NCBI GenBank assembly: GCA_028753945.1 | Contig: JAPNXP010000001.1 | Coordinates: 13,692,501-13,756,500 of the forward strand | Length of the DNA: 64,000 nucleotides | Source of the DNA: Hexactinellida sp. DTS-2022 | Taxonomy: Eukaryota > Porifera > Hexactinellida | Reading direction: 5' to 3' | Shown: positions 8,975 through 19,328 of the stretch, one piece after another | How the letters are laid out: each line of letters starts with the position of its first letter | Position numbering within the stretch: the first letter of the stretch is position 1 | Translations under genes and position numbers: made by a program | The notes under the pieces: generated by a model | The model's input: the letters and a program-made list of their open reading frames with translations, nothing else | What the model was told of the DNA's origin: nothing | Database searches by the model: none

Positions 8975-10210
8975 TTAGAAAAATTGAAGAGGATAATTAG
9001 CATTATTAGACGCGACACAAATGGTTCCTAATTTGGAGATATAAACTCCTCGTGGATTGATAAACTCCCCTAAGGCATTTCCTTTCCTTCCCAAGGTGTG
9101 AATATGCTGTCCCGATTCCGTATACACCTTGATGGCATTATTCCCCCTGTCGCTAATGATAATATTGCCAGCTGAGTCCAAACAGAAGAAGAAAGGGTAA
9201 GCGACCAAACTGTCCTCTGTCCCTTTAGAGACACAGGAACTGAGGGGGTGTCCTTCTCGAGAGAAGAAATGGACACATTTGGGACTCCAGTCTAGCACCA
9301 CGATTCGATCAGCTGACAGCTTAACGTCTTTAGGGCGATTCAGCTGTCCTATTCCGATGCAGGATTTGAATTTGAGGAGTTTCGAGTAAACGCACACTCT
9401 GTTGTTGAGGCAATCTGCAACTAACACATCTCCGTTAGTGTCGATACAGAGTCCATAGGCCCAGTTAAACTCTCTTTCCTTATTGCCCAAATTTCCAGTT
9501 CTGTTGATGAGTTTGTGATCTTTCTTTCGGAACTGTAACAATACACAGTGCCATGTGTCGATTACGAATATGGATTCTTTGTGAACAGCTATTCCATGTG
9601 GCCTCTTGAGCTTATCATTACCGAATTGTGCAACAAACTCTCCCTTTAATGACACTATTTGCACACGACTGTTCCCATAATCTGCTACGTACATTAGCTC
9701 AGTGGATTCATCGAATGCTATTCCTCTGGCATTAAACTCATTAGCACCTGCACCTAACTTCCAAGCTGTTAAAACCGGTTCTCGCTTGAGAGAATAGTCC
9801 GGTATCTCACACGGGACTATCTCTCCTAGCTCGGATATCATCTGTCGGATTTTGTACATGTTTTGACACCTTAAGACGGGACATAGGAATGTGGCAGATG
9901 GTTCCAGTTTCTTAATGCCCTGTTGGTAGGCTTGTTTGGCCTGTTCATGGAACTCTTTGTTTGGGTTAACCTTTATGCTCATTTCCATCATTTGTTGCTG
10001 TACCCTTTCCAGTTCTTCTATGGCAGCGATACGAGTGGCCTCTTTGTTCCGGTGGTCCTCTCGCAGCTCACGGACCCTCTGGAGGAGAGCGTCCCTCCTC
10101 GCGATCAGCTGATCGATTAGGGGATCGAATGTTTGGTGGATGATAGTGGCGACATTGTCGAATTGTGCCATTTTATCAAAAGTTACATTTGTAGGCATAT
10201 TAGTGGCCAT
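8975..10210 (-). CDS. NHL-propeller protein, paralogue 2
   Basis: 411 residues, intronless, same layout as paralogue 1 (coiled coil ~25-85, propeller ~151-411). Blade-face residues: NAR/YGNS, KRPH/TWHC, NWAY/CLNN, NRPK/DWSP, AYPF/RGNN, NPR/SNNA. Blade 3 has lost its turn proline (N-W-A-Y instead of x-x-P-x), and blade 2 reads VIDTWHCVLL rather than VTD..HxALL, so this copy is the most divergent in blades 2-3. The linker also differs (QNMYKIRQM). From blade 4 onward it follows paralogue 3 (NRPK, RGNN). Function unknown beyond the NHL fold; an intact frame argues for retained coding. Confidence 0.87.
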   Translation of the reverse strand: MATNMPTNVTFDKMAQFDNVATIIHQTFDPLIDQLIARRDALLQRVRELREDHRNKEATRIAAIEELERVQQQMMEMSIKVNPNKEFHEQAKQAYQQGIKKLEPSATFLCPVLRCQNMYKIRQMISELGEIVPCEIPDYSLKREPVLTAWKLGAGANEFNARGIAFDESTELMYVADYGNSRVQIVSLKGEFVAQFGNDKLKRPHGIAVHKESIFVIDTWHCVLLQFRKKDHKLINRTGNLGNKEREFNWAYGLCIDTNGDVLVADCLNNRVCVYSKLLKFKSCIGIGQLNRPKDVKLSADRIVVLDWSPKCVHFFSREGHPLSSCVSKGTEDSLVAYPFFFCLDSAGNIIISDRGNNAIKVYTESGQHIHTLGRKGNALGEFINPRGVYISKLGTICVASNNANYPLQFF

Positions 10211-10308
10211 TTTAGTTTTTGTTCCGAATTGAGTTTATTCAAATAATATTTAATCTATTACAGATCTATCTTATACTTGTGTAACTTGAGAATACCAAAG
10301 TACGTCAA

Positions 10309-10425
10309 TGGTTGCTATGGTAATTATTGGAAGTGAGGGATTTTTTTTGGATTATTGTGTCTACTGTGACTCAATTAACCAATAAAATTCCCTAACTTTC
10401 CAGTAACCATAACATAGCCAAACCA
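10309..10425. promoter_or_regulatory. Upstream inverted repeat of NHL gene 2
   Basis: Same paired arms as at 2653-2769 with TGACTCA in the loop. The left arm is partly degraded (GGGATTTTTTTTGG). Confidence 0.55.
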
Positions 10426-10937
10426 TAGTTCGAATAATATTATTATTATACGCGCCGAAATAGTTGGCGCCTAAATTTATTCATTTATATAAGTTAGTTT
10501 AGTAGTTTCTAATCTTTCCCCGCCTAAACACAATTAGATCCAAATTATGGCGCCTAAATCTACTATTCAATTCGTTTGTTCGGATTTTGTTTTAAACTGA
10601 CGGGAATAGAAACAGCATTTATATTTGTGATACAAAATAATCCCTATTGTATAAATAGGTAATCTGTATGCTGATCACGAATTTCTTATTTATAATAAGA
10701 ATACTAGTATCCCTTTGGTCTTGGTCGTTTTGCGACGGATATACAAGGTATTGCTTCCTTAAATCCTTGCCCTAAAATTCTGGATTTGTATTTCAAATGT
10801 GGGAACAATTGTTCCCTGTCAATTTATCCTTTTGCAGTGTATTTATTTTCTATGCAATATATTTAAAACACATCAGACATTCTTATATAATAAATAATAT
10901 TTGTAATTATTCTTGTTTTTATATACATCTATAACGG
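10426..10937. other. Intergenic block after gene 2
   Basis: No gene. Contains the E2F-like palindrome variant (10452-10471) and a segment (10680-10930) also present at 23860-24105 and 35800-36050, which ends where the hAT terminal motif begins. Confidence 0.45.
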
Positions 10938-11477
10938 GTGCTCAACATACGGCCCGCGTAAAAATTTAATCCGGCCCGTCCAAACTTGCACTAACTTTTG
11001 CACTCCGTAATGTAGACTATTTCTTCATATTCCTAAACCACAATTCAATTACTTTCATACTGAGTGTCAAATATCAATTGATTTGACATATCGAGGATTC
11101 TTGTTGATTTTGAATACCAAACAGGTGCATGTGATAATAAACCTTAGCTCATGATTTAGATGTGTTTCTTAACCTTTTCTGTTCAATTTCCGCTTGGATA
11201 TTGTACCCCAACCTATCTGTCCCTTTATCAATTAGCCTATATGGCCCAGCTAAATATTTGAGGAACCCAATGTGGCCCGAAATTAAATCGAGGTGTGCAC
11301 CCCTGATCTATAATGTTCGTTTTGTATGTGTATGTTTGTGTGTCTTGTACTTTCCATCTGTGAACGCTTTGGGTCCTTTGTGTAAAGCGTATTAAATGCT
11401 GCTGTATTATTAAGATTATTATTTTTGTCACAAAGAAGAATCCTATGTTAATTCGGCCTTCTCCCGAGTCTCTAGCT
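10938..11477. mobile_element. Terminal region of the ancient hAT element
   Basis: Starts with GTGCTCAACATACGGCCCGC, a typical hAT end, here without the leading CAGAG seen at 36053. It continues through the conserved unidentified block. No open gene. Confidence 0.45.
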
Positions 11478-11795
11478 CAGTGGTTTTCAACCTTTTTTGT
11501 ATTACGGAACCCCTAAATTGTTTGTGGCAGCACGCCGAACCCTACACTTCTAATTCCTCTACGAATATATTCATAACAAATTTAATTACATTTATTTATT
11601 AACTACATAGTACGTATTGTCAGGTACAATTTCAATGTAAGATCTGTGATTGTTTACTTTTGCATTTTTCTTTTATTCGTGGTCTGATAGTCAATAAGCT
11701 GCTAAAGATTGTATTTCCGATTGACTATTATGAGTCTCTGCTGTATTTACATCGATTTGCTAATAATCCCACGGAACCCCGGTTGAAAACCACTG
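11478..11795. mobile_element. 318-bp hAT MITE (8-bp TSD CTCTAGCT)
   Basis: Inverted ends CAGTGGTTTTCAACC and GGTTGAAAACCACTG, followed internally by CGGAACCCC in both orientations. Perfect 8-bp duplications CTCTAGCT lie at 11470-11477 and 11796-11803. A 3'-truncated copy at the identical insertion site is at 24646-24836. Confidence 0.92.
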
Positions 11796-12159
11796 CTCTA
11801 GCTCTTATAGTCCACCAGTGGGCATAAGGGACAAGCTGGATTATTAGAGACTATATTAGAAATAGTTGTTTTGGGACGTAGAGTAGACTACAGTCGAAAT
11901 CTTTATTTTTTTAACCAATTCTTTGCATAGAAATAAAGTAAGAAAAATCCGATAGTTAGAATAAACCAATTGTAAATATATCAAAATAGAATTTCTTACA
12001 CATTTAAATAATTAGTTAGTTACTAAAAACCGATTACGTTAGTTAGAAACCCGGTGTTCGAAATTCCGGGTTCGACAGTGTATTTGAGTGACAGACTACA
12101 AATCTATAATTCAATCCTTTGAGCTTTTTCCTTAAATTTCTCGATGAATTTCTCGATTT

Positions 12160-12735
12160 CGATGAAAGTCATCCAAGGTCTCCAAGCATCTCATCCTCTA
12201 TAGTGGAACGGAGGTATGTTTTGATAAGCTTTTCACCATGGAAGTCTTATATAGACTATAGTAGGTTTGCAAAGAGGGAAAGACACACTACGAAGTCCGT
12301 GTCCACAAAGTTTAAGATTGCCTCTGCTCCTTTCCTTATTCACCGCTCGTGTCCTCGAAAAGAACTCCACGGTCTCTAAACTACTTCAGCTGACACCACT
12401 GACAAGACCATCTTGTCATAATTAGGCCCTTGAGTTCCTTCATCTGTAAACTGTGTCCACGTTCGTTAGCTCATTACGTTACAGCTCTTTTGCATTTCGA
12501 GGAACTTGTCATGTGGAACAGTAGATTAGAAAACTTGTGAAGTCAGAAACAGAAATAACAACTAGATTCAACCTGTGGCCCAACAATGTATAAAACACCC
12601 TTTGGGCAAATGCTCTCTCTCATCCACTGTTGCACGACATGGACGCGATAAATCTTGATTGTCGCGGTACCTCCGTAAGCTTGTTGTGATGGCGGCCATT
12701 GTCCCGTAAATGTTATAGAATTCCTCCCTATTCTT
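12160..12735 (-). pseudogene. hAT transposase relic (DUF4371 type), unit 2
   Basis: Same order of fragments as 4430-5075. It is cut short at 12729 within the IREEF-like segment, where it joins a TTCTTTTTACAATAAATG sequence also seen near 56080. Confidence 0.55.
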
Positions 12736-12853
12736 TTTACAATAAATGTTATAGTTAGAGATAATTAACCAAGTAGTAATCCCGAAGCCCGCACTGGTCC
12801 GGAGTTCGGAGGGTGCCCGTAACTAGGAATTTCCGGATCTGAGAAATACAAAT

Positions 12854-13737
12854 GCTGGTACACATGGAATGAAAGGTTCAGGAACGAACTTATTGAACTT
12901 GAACTGAACGAACTGAACGAACTGAATTGAACGGATTGAACTGAACGAACTTAACTGAATAAAGATAAATTATAAATATAGATCCATTAAATATAATAGG
13001 TGACTGCAAAAGTGCTAATCTCTTAGCTTATATTCTAGCTTCTTAACTTGAATTTCAATAACAGCTTGGATGTTAGAACAGTCTATCATTAACGGAATAG
13101 TTCGACTTTCTAACTGTACACTGAACGAACTGAACGAATTGAACGAACGAGGGTTAGCCCGTGAACGAATTGAACGAACGTTGGTGGAGATGAAGTTAGG
13201 AGGTGAACTTGAACGAATTGAACGTGCGTCAATTTAAGATGAACTGAATTGCGTCAATTCAGTCCATTCGTGAACCTTTCATTCCCTGGGTATAACGTTA
13301 ATGTAGTGCACCTTTCATTCCCTGGGTATAACGTTAATGTAGTGCACCTTTCATTCCCTGGGTATAATGTTAATGTAGTGCACCTTTCATTCCCTGGGTA
13401 TAACGTTAATGTAGTGCACCTTTCATTCCCTGGGTATAACGTTAATGTAGTGCACCTTTCATTCCCTGGGTATAACGTTAATGTAGTGAACCTTTCATTC
13501 CCTGGGTATAACGTTAATGTAGTGCACCTTTCATTCCCTGGGTATAACGTTAATGTAGTGCACCCTTCATTCCCTGGGTATAACGTTAATGTAGTGCACC
13601 TTTCATTCCCTGGGTATAACGTTAATGTAGTGCACCTTTCATTCCCTGGGTATAACGTTAATGTAGTGCACCTTTCATTCCCTGGGTATAACGTTAATGT
13701 AGTGCACCTTTCATTCCCTGGCTGGTACACATGGAAT
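12854..13737. repeat. Direct-repeat-bounded block with 36-bp minisatellite (unit 2)
   Basis: Bounded by two copies of GCTGGTACACATGGAAT (12854 and 13721). Inside are an AATGAAAGGTTC...GAACGAAC start, many GAACTGAAC/GAACGAACT short repeats, and an inverted copy CGTGAACCTTTCATT that begins the minisatellite. The architecture (terminal duplicate, inverted sub-ends, internal tandem array) resembles tandem-repeat-bearing non-autonomous elements of invertebrates such as HINE/DINE or pearl types; this is inference. Confidence 0.6.
13275..13721. repeat. 36-bp minisatellite, 12 copies
   Basis: Units CCTTTCATTCCCTGGGTATA + ACGTTAATGTAGTGCA repeated 12 times plus a 15-bp partial unit, nearly identical. 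Because 36 is a multiple of three, both strands stay open (179 and 173 codons), but the composition and its copy-number variation between units argue against coding. Confidence 0.95.
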
Positions 13738-14520
13738 TCCCAAGTGTCTAATCCATATTTTCTAAATACACTCAAAATTTCAAACTGATGTTTTAACGGG
13801 GCTGTGGATAATTTAAGACACGTATCTGTTATAACATTTTGTCTTTAGACTTCAATATTGTCTAAATGAATTCATATTTAGTTTGTCTTTACACCAAAAG
13901 GGTGCCAGGTTGAGGAGGTTTGAGTGTATTGAGATTAATTGAATTCTCTGGAAGGATCCAAGTAAGGAACTCATTTACTGGTAACTGAAGTAACAAATTA
14001 TATTACTGAACATGGATATATATACAATACTCGTTTTTTCTTAGAAATTAGAACTTGTTTGATTGTTTCTAGAAACTGTATTCTCCACCCCCCTGCCAAA
14101 TTAAAGTATGTAGCTCTTACCAGTTCCTCAATCAATTCTGAACAACAAACAAACAAAAACAAAAATTGAGATCACTCTCAAACAGAGCATTAAGGTTTCA
14201 ATTTGTATTATACAAACACAGACAAACACACAACATTGTGCTTTTAATTTAGAAATTGAATACCAGGTTAGCATTCTGTACAATGAACGGGGCGCCGGAA
14301 TAAGTCCGAATTTTAAGTAGGAATAAGTTCGAAAACTTATGGAGTAGGAATAAGTTGAATCCTTATTAATTTGGAATAACCCAGAAAACCTATGCATGAA
14401 TTATCAGATTTAGAAGTATTTAATAAATATGATGTATGACTGGACAAAAAGATATGGAGTGAATATAGACTAACAAGATATTATATTTATAAATAGATTA
14501 AGAAGTTATTAAATGAATAA
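13738..14520. other. Intergenic sequence before RING relic B
   Basis: 13738-14160 matches 33540-33935 and 39521-39990. 14300-14520 matches 7560-7786. No gene. Confidence 0.45.
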
Positions 14521-14940
14521 TTAGACTAATAGAGCAGTATTCTGCTGAAAGGCCCTCATAATCCCAACAATCTTCTCGCGACAGATAGGACAGTCATGTT
14601 TCAACTGGTGTAATCTATTTGCACAACTTTCGCAAAAACCAGCATGTGCATTACTTTCATGCAGTAAGGAAAAAATTTCTCCATGCTTCCCAAGGCATAG
14701 GCGCAAACTTTTGACCTGTAGCCAAAAGTGCCAGTGGTGCACCTCATTACAAAGTACAGGTGTACGTAGCACCACCTGCACCACCGTACTTTGCGCCTAT
14801 GTCCCAAGGCACACATGACACTTGATCTCTCAAAATTCGTCATCTCTGGATGAAACTGAATCTTCCTTATCTGATAGCCCTGTTTGATCACTTGATGTAT
14901 TTTGGATACGTGTACTTTGGTTTTGACAGCCCATCGTCCA
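14521..14940 (-). pseudogene. MDM2-type RING finger exon, broken by a MITE (copy B)
   Basis: Second copy of the fragment at 7787-8190, with the same MITE at the same base (14696-14801) and the same in-frame TGA. One residue differs (C-A-N-R-L-H-Q versus L-Y-Q). The shared lesions show that it was already dead before this part of the array duplicated. Confidence 0.7.
14696..14801. mobile_element. 106-bp hAT-like MITE inside the RING exon (copy B)
   Basis: Same element and same TSD (TCCCAAGG at 14688-14695 and 14802-14809) as 7962-8067. Confidence 0.88.
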
Positions 14941-14948
14941 TTGATATA

Positions 14949-15121
14949 CAGTGGAAGCCGCTTAATCGGGACGCCTCGGGAGTAGGAATTTTGTCCCGTT
15001 TATCCGGTTCTCCCGTTAAACCGATATACTTTATACTATCTATACGAATTGGTTTCCAAAGACTTGTCTCGAATAACCGAATTTCCCGATTAACCGTCTC
15101 CCGATTAAGCGGCTTCCACTG
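14949..15121. mobile_element. 173-bp pogo-like MITE (TA TSD)
   Basis: Ends CAGTGGAAGCCGCTTAATCG and CGATTAAGCGGCTTCCACTG, both flanked by TA. Absent from the corresponding part of copy A, where a deletion removed the region. Confidence 0.88.
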
Positions 15122-15175
15122 TATTCAAGGGGTGAATATATTTTGTTTAGATACTTTGTTTTGTATTCTGTTCTG

Positions 15176-15327
15176 AGTTCAACATTTTTACGAGACTTAA
15201 GTTCGGGTAATCTTGTAATTTCTAACCCATCATCCAGTCTCTTTACTTCTAAATCATAATCAGACATTACTTTATCCATTGCTGACATGAATTTCCATGT
15301 GTTTGGATGGTCTTTCGTTGCTGGCAC
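15176..15327 (-). pseudogene. Unrecognised exon-like fragment
   Basis: The minus strand is open as ...DHPNTWKFMSAMDKVMSDYD... then LEVKRLDDGLEITRLPEL.... The composition looks coding, but I do not recognise a family. It may be an upstream exon of the MDM2-type gene or unrelated. Its right edge is cut by the truncated H1 MITE. Confidence 0.3.
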
Positions 15328-15334
15328 TTTATTA

Positions 15335-15610
15335 TGGAGGTAGAAATTTCCGGCACCCTAAAGGTATAAGCCAGAATACATGATCAGTATAATTCAATGA
15401 TGCGGCATTATTGTAAGGAGGTAATACTGCTACGGTGCACAACGGTTGTCTATCCAAGCATTTCTGGACCAGAAAATCTGGCCATACACCCGGCAGCTAA
15501 TTACATGTCAACCCGCACCTAAATCGTTTCGAAAATCACGCACTTTTTGACCACAACTGATGCCTAACCGGCACTTTGAAGTGCCGGCCAGGCACCTAGA
15601 TAAACCCCTG
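15335..15610. mobile_element. H1 hAT MITE, first ~25 bp missing
   Basis: Matches 500-793. The right end CCTAGATAAACCCCTG and right target copy AGGACAAT (15611-15618) are intact. The left terminus is replaced by the exon-like fragment. Confidence 0.8.
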
Positions 15611-15618
15611 AGGACAAT

Positions 15619-15770
15619 ACTATCTTACATGTATTCAGAACGAGAATGGTTATGCGCTTTTGTAATCTCTAATAAAGACCTTATGCCAGGAATTTTCGCC
15701 AATCCTAGACAATTACATTGCTTTGCAAGAGTGCATCGGAGGTAGATATATACCATTTGATTCGCGATTT
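15619..15770 (-). pseudogene. FLYWCH-like exon remnant (copy 3)
   Basis: Corresponds to 802-950 and 8472-8620, with H-N-H-T-like coding decayed by substitutions (for example VIS for VTS in the complementary reading). Confidence 0.35.
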
Positions 15771-16147
15771 TTTGTATACCTAGTATATCCATCTGATAGG
15801 TAGTTCAAAGAATTTAACCGTTTGCCTTCAATGATTGAATATTCTATTCTAAACTGATTGCAAAATTTACAAATTAGCTAGTATATATGTTGCAAAAGTG
15901 TTAAACAAAAATAGATGACTTATTAATGAATGCAAATGCAAGTGTTATGATAAAACACCAATAAACCGACTTCAGACCAATTTATTCGTTTTCGAACTTT
16001 TCATAATTGGAAGCCTTTCGATCTTATTTCTACTTACAGGCCTTTCGATCTTATCCCGCATCCCCCAATGAAAAGTTTTATTTCCTCTTATTCAGTTTTC
16101 ACCATTTTAATAATATCAATAAACAAACAAATAAATATATAGACAAA
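15771..16147. other. 3' flank of NHL gene 3
   Basis: Same flank as units 1-2 with a small insertion (CGTTTTCGAACTTTTCATAA) near 15987. No gene. Confidence 0.45.
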
Positions 16148-17383
16148 TTAGAAAAATTGAAGAGGATATTTAGCATTATCAGACACGACACAAATGGTTC
16201 CTAATTTGGAGATATAAACTCCTCGTGGCTCGATAAACTCCCCTAAGGCATTTCCTTTCCTTCCCAAGGTGTGAATATGCTGTCCCGATTCCGTATACAC
16301 CTTGATGGCATTATTCCCCCTGTCGCTAATGATGATATTACCAACTGAGTCCAAACAGAAGAAGAGAGGGTCAGCGACCAAACTGTCCTCTGTCCCTTTA
16401 GAGACACAGGAACTGAGGGGGTGTCCTTCTCGAGAGAAGAAATGGACACATTTGGGACTCCAGTCTAGCACCACGATTCGATCAGCTGACAGCTTAACGT
16501 CTTTAGGGCGATTCAGCTGTCCTATTCCGATGCAGGACTTGAATTTTAGGAGTTTCGAGTATACGCACACTCTGTTGTTGTTGCTATCTGCAACTAACAC
16601 ATCTCCGTTAGTGTCGATACAGAGTCCTTCGGGATAGCTAAACTCTCCTTCCTTGTTGCCTTCAGTTCCAGTTCTGTTGATGAGTTTGGAATCTTTCTTT
16701 CGGAACTGTAACAATGCATTGTGCCATGTGTCGGTTACGAATATGGACTCTTTGTTAACAGCTATTCCATGTGGCAACCTGAGCTTATCATTCTTGAATT
16801 GTGCCACAAACTCTCCCTTTAGCGACACTATTTGCACACGACTGTTCCAACAATCTGCTACGTACATTAGCTCAGTGGATTCATCGAATGCTATTCCTCT
16901 GGCATAGAACTCATTAGCACCTGCACCAAACTTCCCAGCTGTTAATACCGGTTCTCGCTTGAGAGAATAGTCCGGTATCTCACACGGGACTATCTCTCCT
17001 AGCTCGGATATCAGCTGTCGGATTGTGTTCCTATTTTGACACCTGGAGACGGGACATAGGAATGTGGCAGATGGTTCCAGTTTCTTAATGCCCTGTTGGT
17101 AGACTTGTTTGGCCTGTTCATGGAACTCTAGGTTTGGGTTAACCTTTATGCTCATTTCCATCATTTGTTGCTGTACCCTTTCGAGTTCTTCTATGGCAGC
17201 GATACGAGTGGCCTCTTTGTTCCTGTGGTCCTCTCGCAGCTCACGGACCCTCTGGAGGAGAGCGTCCCTCCTCGCGATCAGCTGATCGATTAGGGAATCA
17301 AATGTTTGGTGGATGATAGTGGTGACATTGTCGAATTGTGCCATTTTATCGAAAGTTACATTTGTAGGCATATTAGTGGCCAT
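16148..17383 (-). CDS. NHL-propeller protein, paralogue 3
   Basis: 411 residues, intronless; coiled coil ~25-85, six NHL blades ~151-411. Blade-face residues: YAR/CWNS, RLPH/TWHN, SYPE/SNNN, NRPK/DWSP, ADPL/RGNN, EPR/SDNA. The blade 3 turn D-S-N-N-N is unique in the array. Blades 4-5 match paralogue 2, blades 1-3 do not, which indicates mosaic ancestry. The linker reads CPVSRCQNRNT. Start chosen as for the other copies (ATGGCC, invariant N-terminus). No RING or B-box. Confidence 0.88.
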   Translation of the reverse strand: MATNMPTNVTFDKMAQFDNVTTIIHQTFDSLIDQLIARRDALLQRVRELREDHRNKEATRIAAIEELERVQQQMMEMSIKVNPNLEFHEQAKQVYQQGIKKLEPSATFLCPVSRCQNRNTIRQLISELGEIVPCEIPDYSLKREPVLTAGKFGAGANEFYARGIAFDESTELMYVADCWNSRVQIVSLKGEFVAQFKNDKLRLPHGIAVNKESIFVTDTWHNALLQFRKKDSKLINRTGTEGNKEGEFSYPEGLCIDTNGDVLVADSNNNRVCVYSKLLKFKSCIGIGQLNRPKDVKLSADRIVVLDWSPKCVHFFSREGHPLSSCVSKGTEDSLVADPLFFCLDSVGNIIISDRGNNAIKVYTESGQHIHTLGRKGNALGEFIEPRGVYISKLGTICVVSDNAKYPLQFF

Positions 17384-17482
17384 TTTAGTTTCTGTTCGAA
17401 TTGAGTTTATTCAAATAATATAATTAATCTACTACAGATCTATCTTATACTTGTGTAACCTGAGAATTCCAAAGTACGTCAA

Positions 17483-17599
17483 TGGTTGCTATGGTGATTA
17501 TTGGAAAGAAGGGAATTTTATTGGATAATTGTGTCTACTGTGACTCAATAAACCAATAAAATTCCCTAACTTTCCAGTAACCATAGCATAGCCAAGCCA
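17483..17599. promoter_or_regulatory. Upstream inverted repeat of NHL gene 3
   Basis: Well preserved arms and TGACTCA loop; the right end reads GCCAAGCCA. The E2F-like palindrome beyond it is degenerate (CCGCCAAATTTTTTGGCTCC). Confidence 0.58.
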
Positions 17600-17639
17600 T
17601 TGTTTGAATAATATTAGAATTCTTTCCGCCAAATTTTTT

Positions 17640-18815
17640 GGCTCCTGAATTTATTCATTTATAAGTTAGTTTAGTAGTTTCTAATCTAATCAAATGCTAA
17701 CAAATATAAATTACTATATCAAAACTAATTAATTGGAAAGAATTTACCTAAGTGTTGTGTTGATATAAGTATACATTAATATAGACACAATTAGGAAAAT
17801 CGGGATTTAAAAGAACGATAATCCTAGCCAGTACATGGTTCAGTCTAGGAATGTCTAACCGGGCATTGCCCGGGTATGCCCGGGTTTATCTACGCCTATG
17901 CATACGGCCCGTATAAAAATTAAATCCGGCCCGCCCAAACTTGCACTAAACTTTGCACTCTGTAATATAGACTATTTCTTCATATTCCTAAACCACAATT
18001 CAATTACTTTCATACTGAGTGTCAAATATCGATTGATTTGACATATCGAGGATTCTTGTTGATTTGAATACCAGACAGGTGCATGTGATAATAATCCTTA
18101 GCGTTGTCATGATTTAGATGTGTTTCTTAACCTTTTCTGTTCAATTTCCGCTTGGATATTATACCTCAACCTATTTCTCTCTTTATCAATTAGCCTATAT
18201 GGCCCAGCTAAATATTTGAGGAACCCAATGTGGTCCGAAATTAAATCGAGTTGTGCACCCCTGATCTATAATGTTCGTTTTTTATGTGTATGTTTGTGCG
18301 TCTTGAACTTTCCATCTGTGAACGCTTTGAGTCCTTTGTGTAAAGCGTACTAAATGCTGCTGTATTATTAAGATTATTATTTTTGTCACAAAGAAGAATC
18401 ATTATTTCCGATACTATGTTAATTCGGCCATCTCCCGAGTCTCTAGCTCTAATAGTCCACCAGTGGGCATAAGGCACAAGCTGGATTATTAGAGACTATA
18501 TTAGAAATAGTTGTTTTGGTACTTAGAGTAGACTACAGTCGAAATCTTTTTTTTAAACCAATTCTTTGCATGGAAATAAAGTAAAAAATCCGATAGTTAG
18601 AATAAACCGATTGTAAATATATCAAAATAGAAATTTCTTACACATTTAGAATTATTAGTTAGTTACTTAAAACCGATTACGTTAGTTAGAAAACCGGTGT
18701 TAGAAATTCCGGGTTCGACTGTATTAGATTGACAGACTACAAATCTATGATTCAATGCTCTGACATTTGTCCTCAAATTTCTCGATGATTTCCTCCAATG
18801 CTTAGTGCAGTAGTA
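17640..18815. other. Conserved unidentified block, unit 3
   Basis: Shortened version of 3190-4430: part of the left portion, including the MKRTI relic, is deleted near 17690. No gene. Confidence 0.45.
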
Positions 18816-18823
18816 GTGCAGCC

Positions 18824-19320
18824 CAGAGTGGATCAACATTGGTGACCCATCTGACCCATCCCATTTCTGACCCATGACCCATCGAGTGACCCATTGACCC
18901 ATCACACAATTTTAAATGTCTATATACTATACTGTAACTTAACAGAATAACAGAATAACAGTATAAATTACCTCAACAAACCTACTTGTGTCAATGTCTA
19001 ATAAGTTTAGTATTTCAATGCACATCAATGTTATAATAATAATAATGATGATGATGAGTGATTCATATTTAACTGAAGAATATATGTTGAAATTACAAAT
19101 GGGTCATGGGTCACGGAGCCGTGACCCATGACCCATGGTCGCTGTCGGCACAGGCTGCAATTTTGGATTTTTTTCCGCCAAGTCATCAACGCCTCAAGGT
19201 GTCAAGAACCATTTGTTAATTGGTCCGAGCCACAAGGAACGGTAGATACATTTGAAGTTTGTTTCTATCATAAACCATCTTGACCCATGGGTCATGACCC
19301 ATGACCCATGGTCCACTCTG
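18824..19320. mobile_element. 497-bp hAT MITE rich in GACCCATG (8-bp TSD GTGCAGCC)
   Basis: Ends CAGAGTGGA and TCCACTCTG, with perfect 8-bp duplications GTGCAGCC at 18816-18823 and 19321-19328. The sub-terminal regions and centre consist of repeated GACCCAT/ATGGGTC words in both orientations, including a CATGGGTCACGGAGCCGTGA palindrome. It lies within the transposase relic. A related but partly deleted copy is at 36155-36512. Confidence 0.9.
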
Positions 19321-19328
19321 GTGCAGCC

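Noticed and set aside
13275-13721. CRISPR-like array of regular repeats
   Set aside because: Units are adjacent with no unique spacers, and the DNA is animal-type; it is a minisatellite.
13249-13788. 179-codon plus and 173-codon minus open frames
   Set aside because: Both frames exist only because a 36-bp minisatellite has a period divisible by three; copy number ranges from 1 to 22 between units and no domain is present. Same for 38672-39571.
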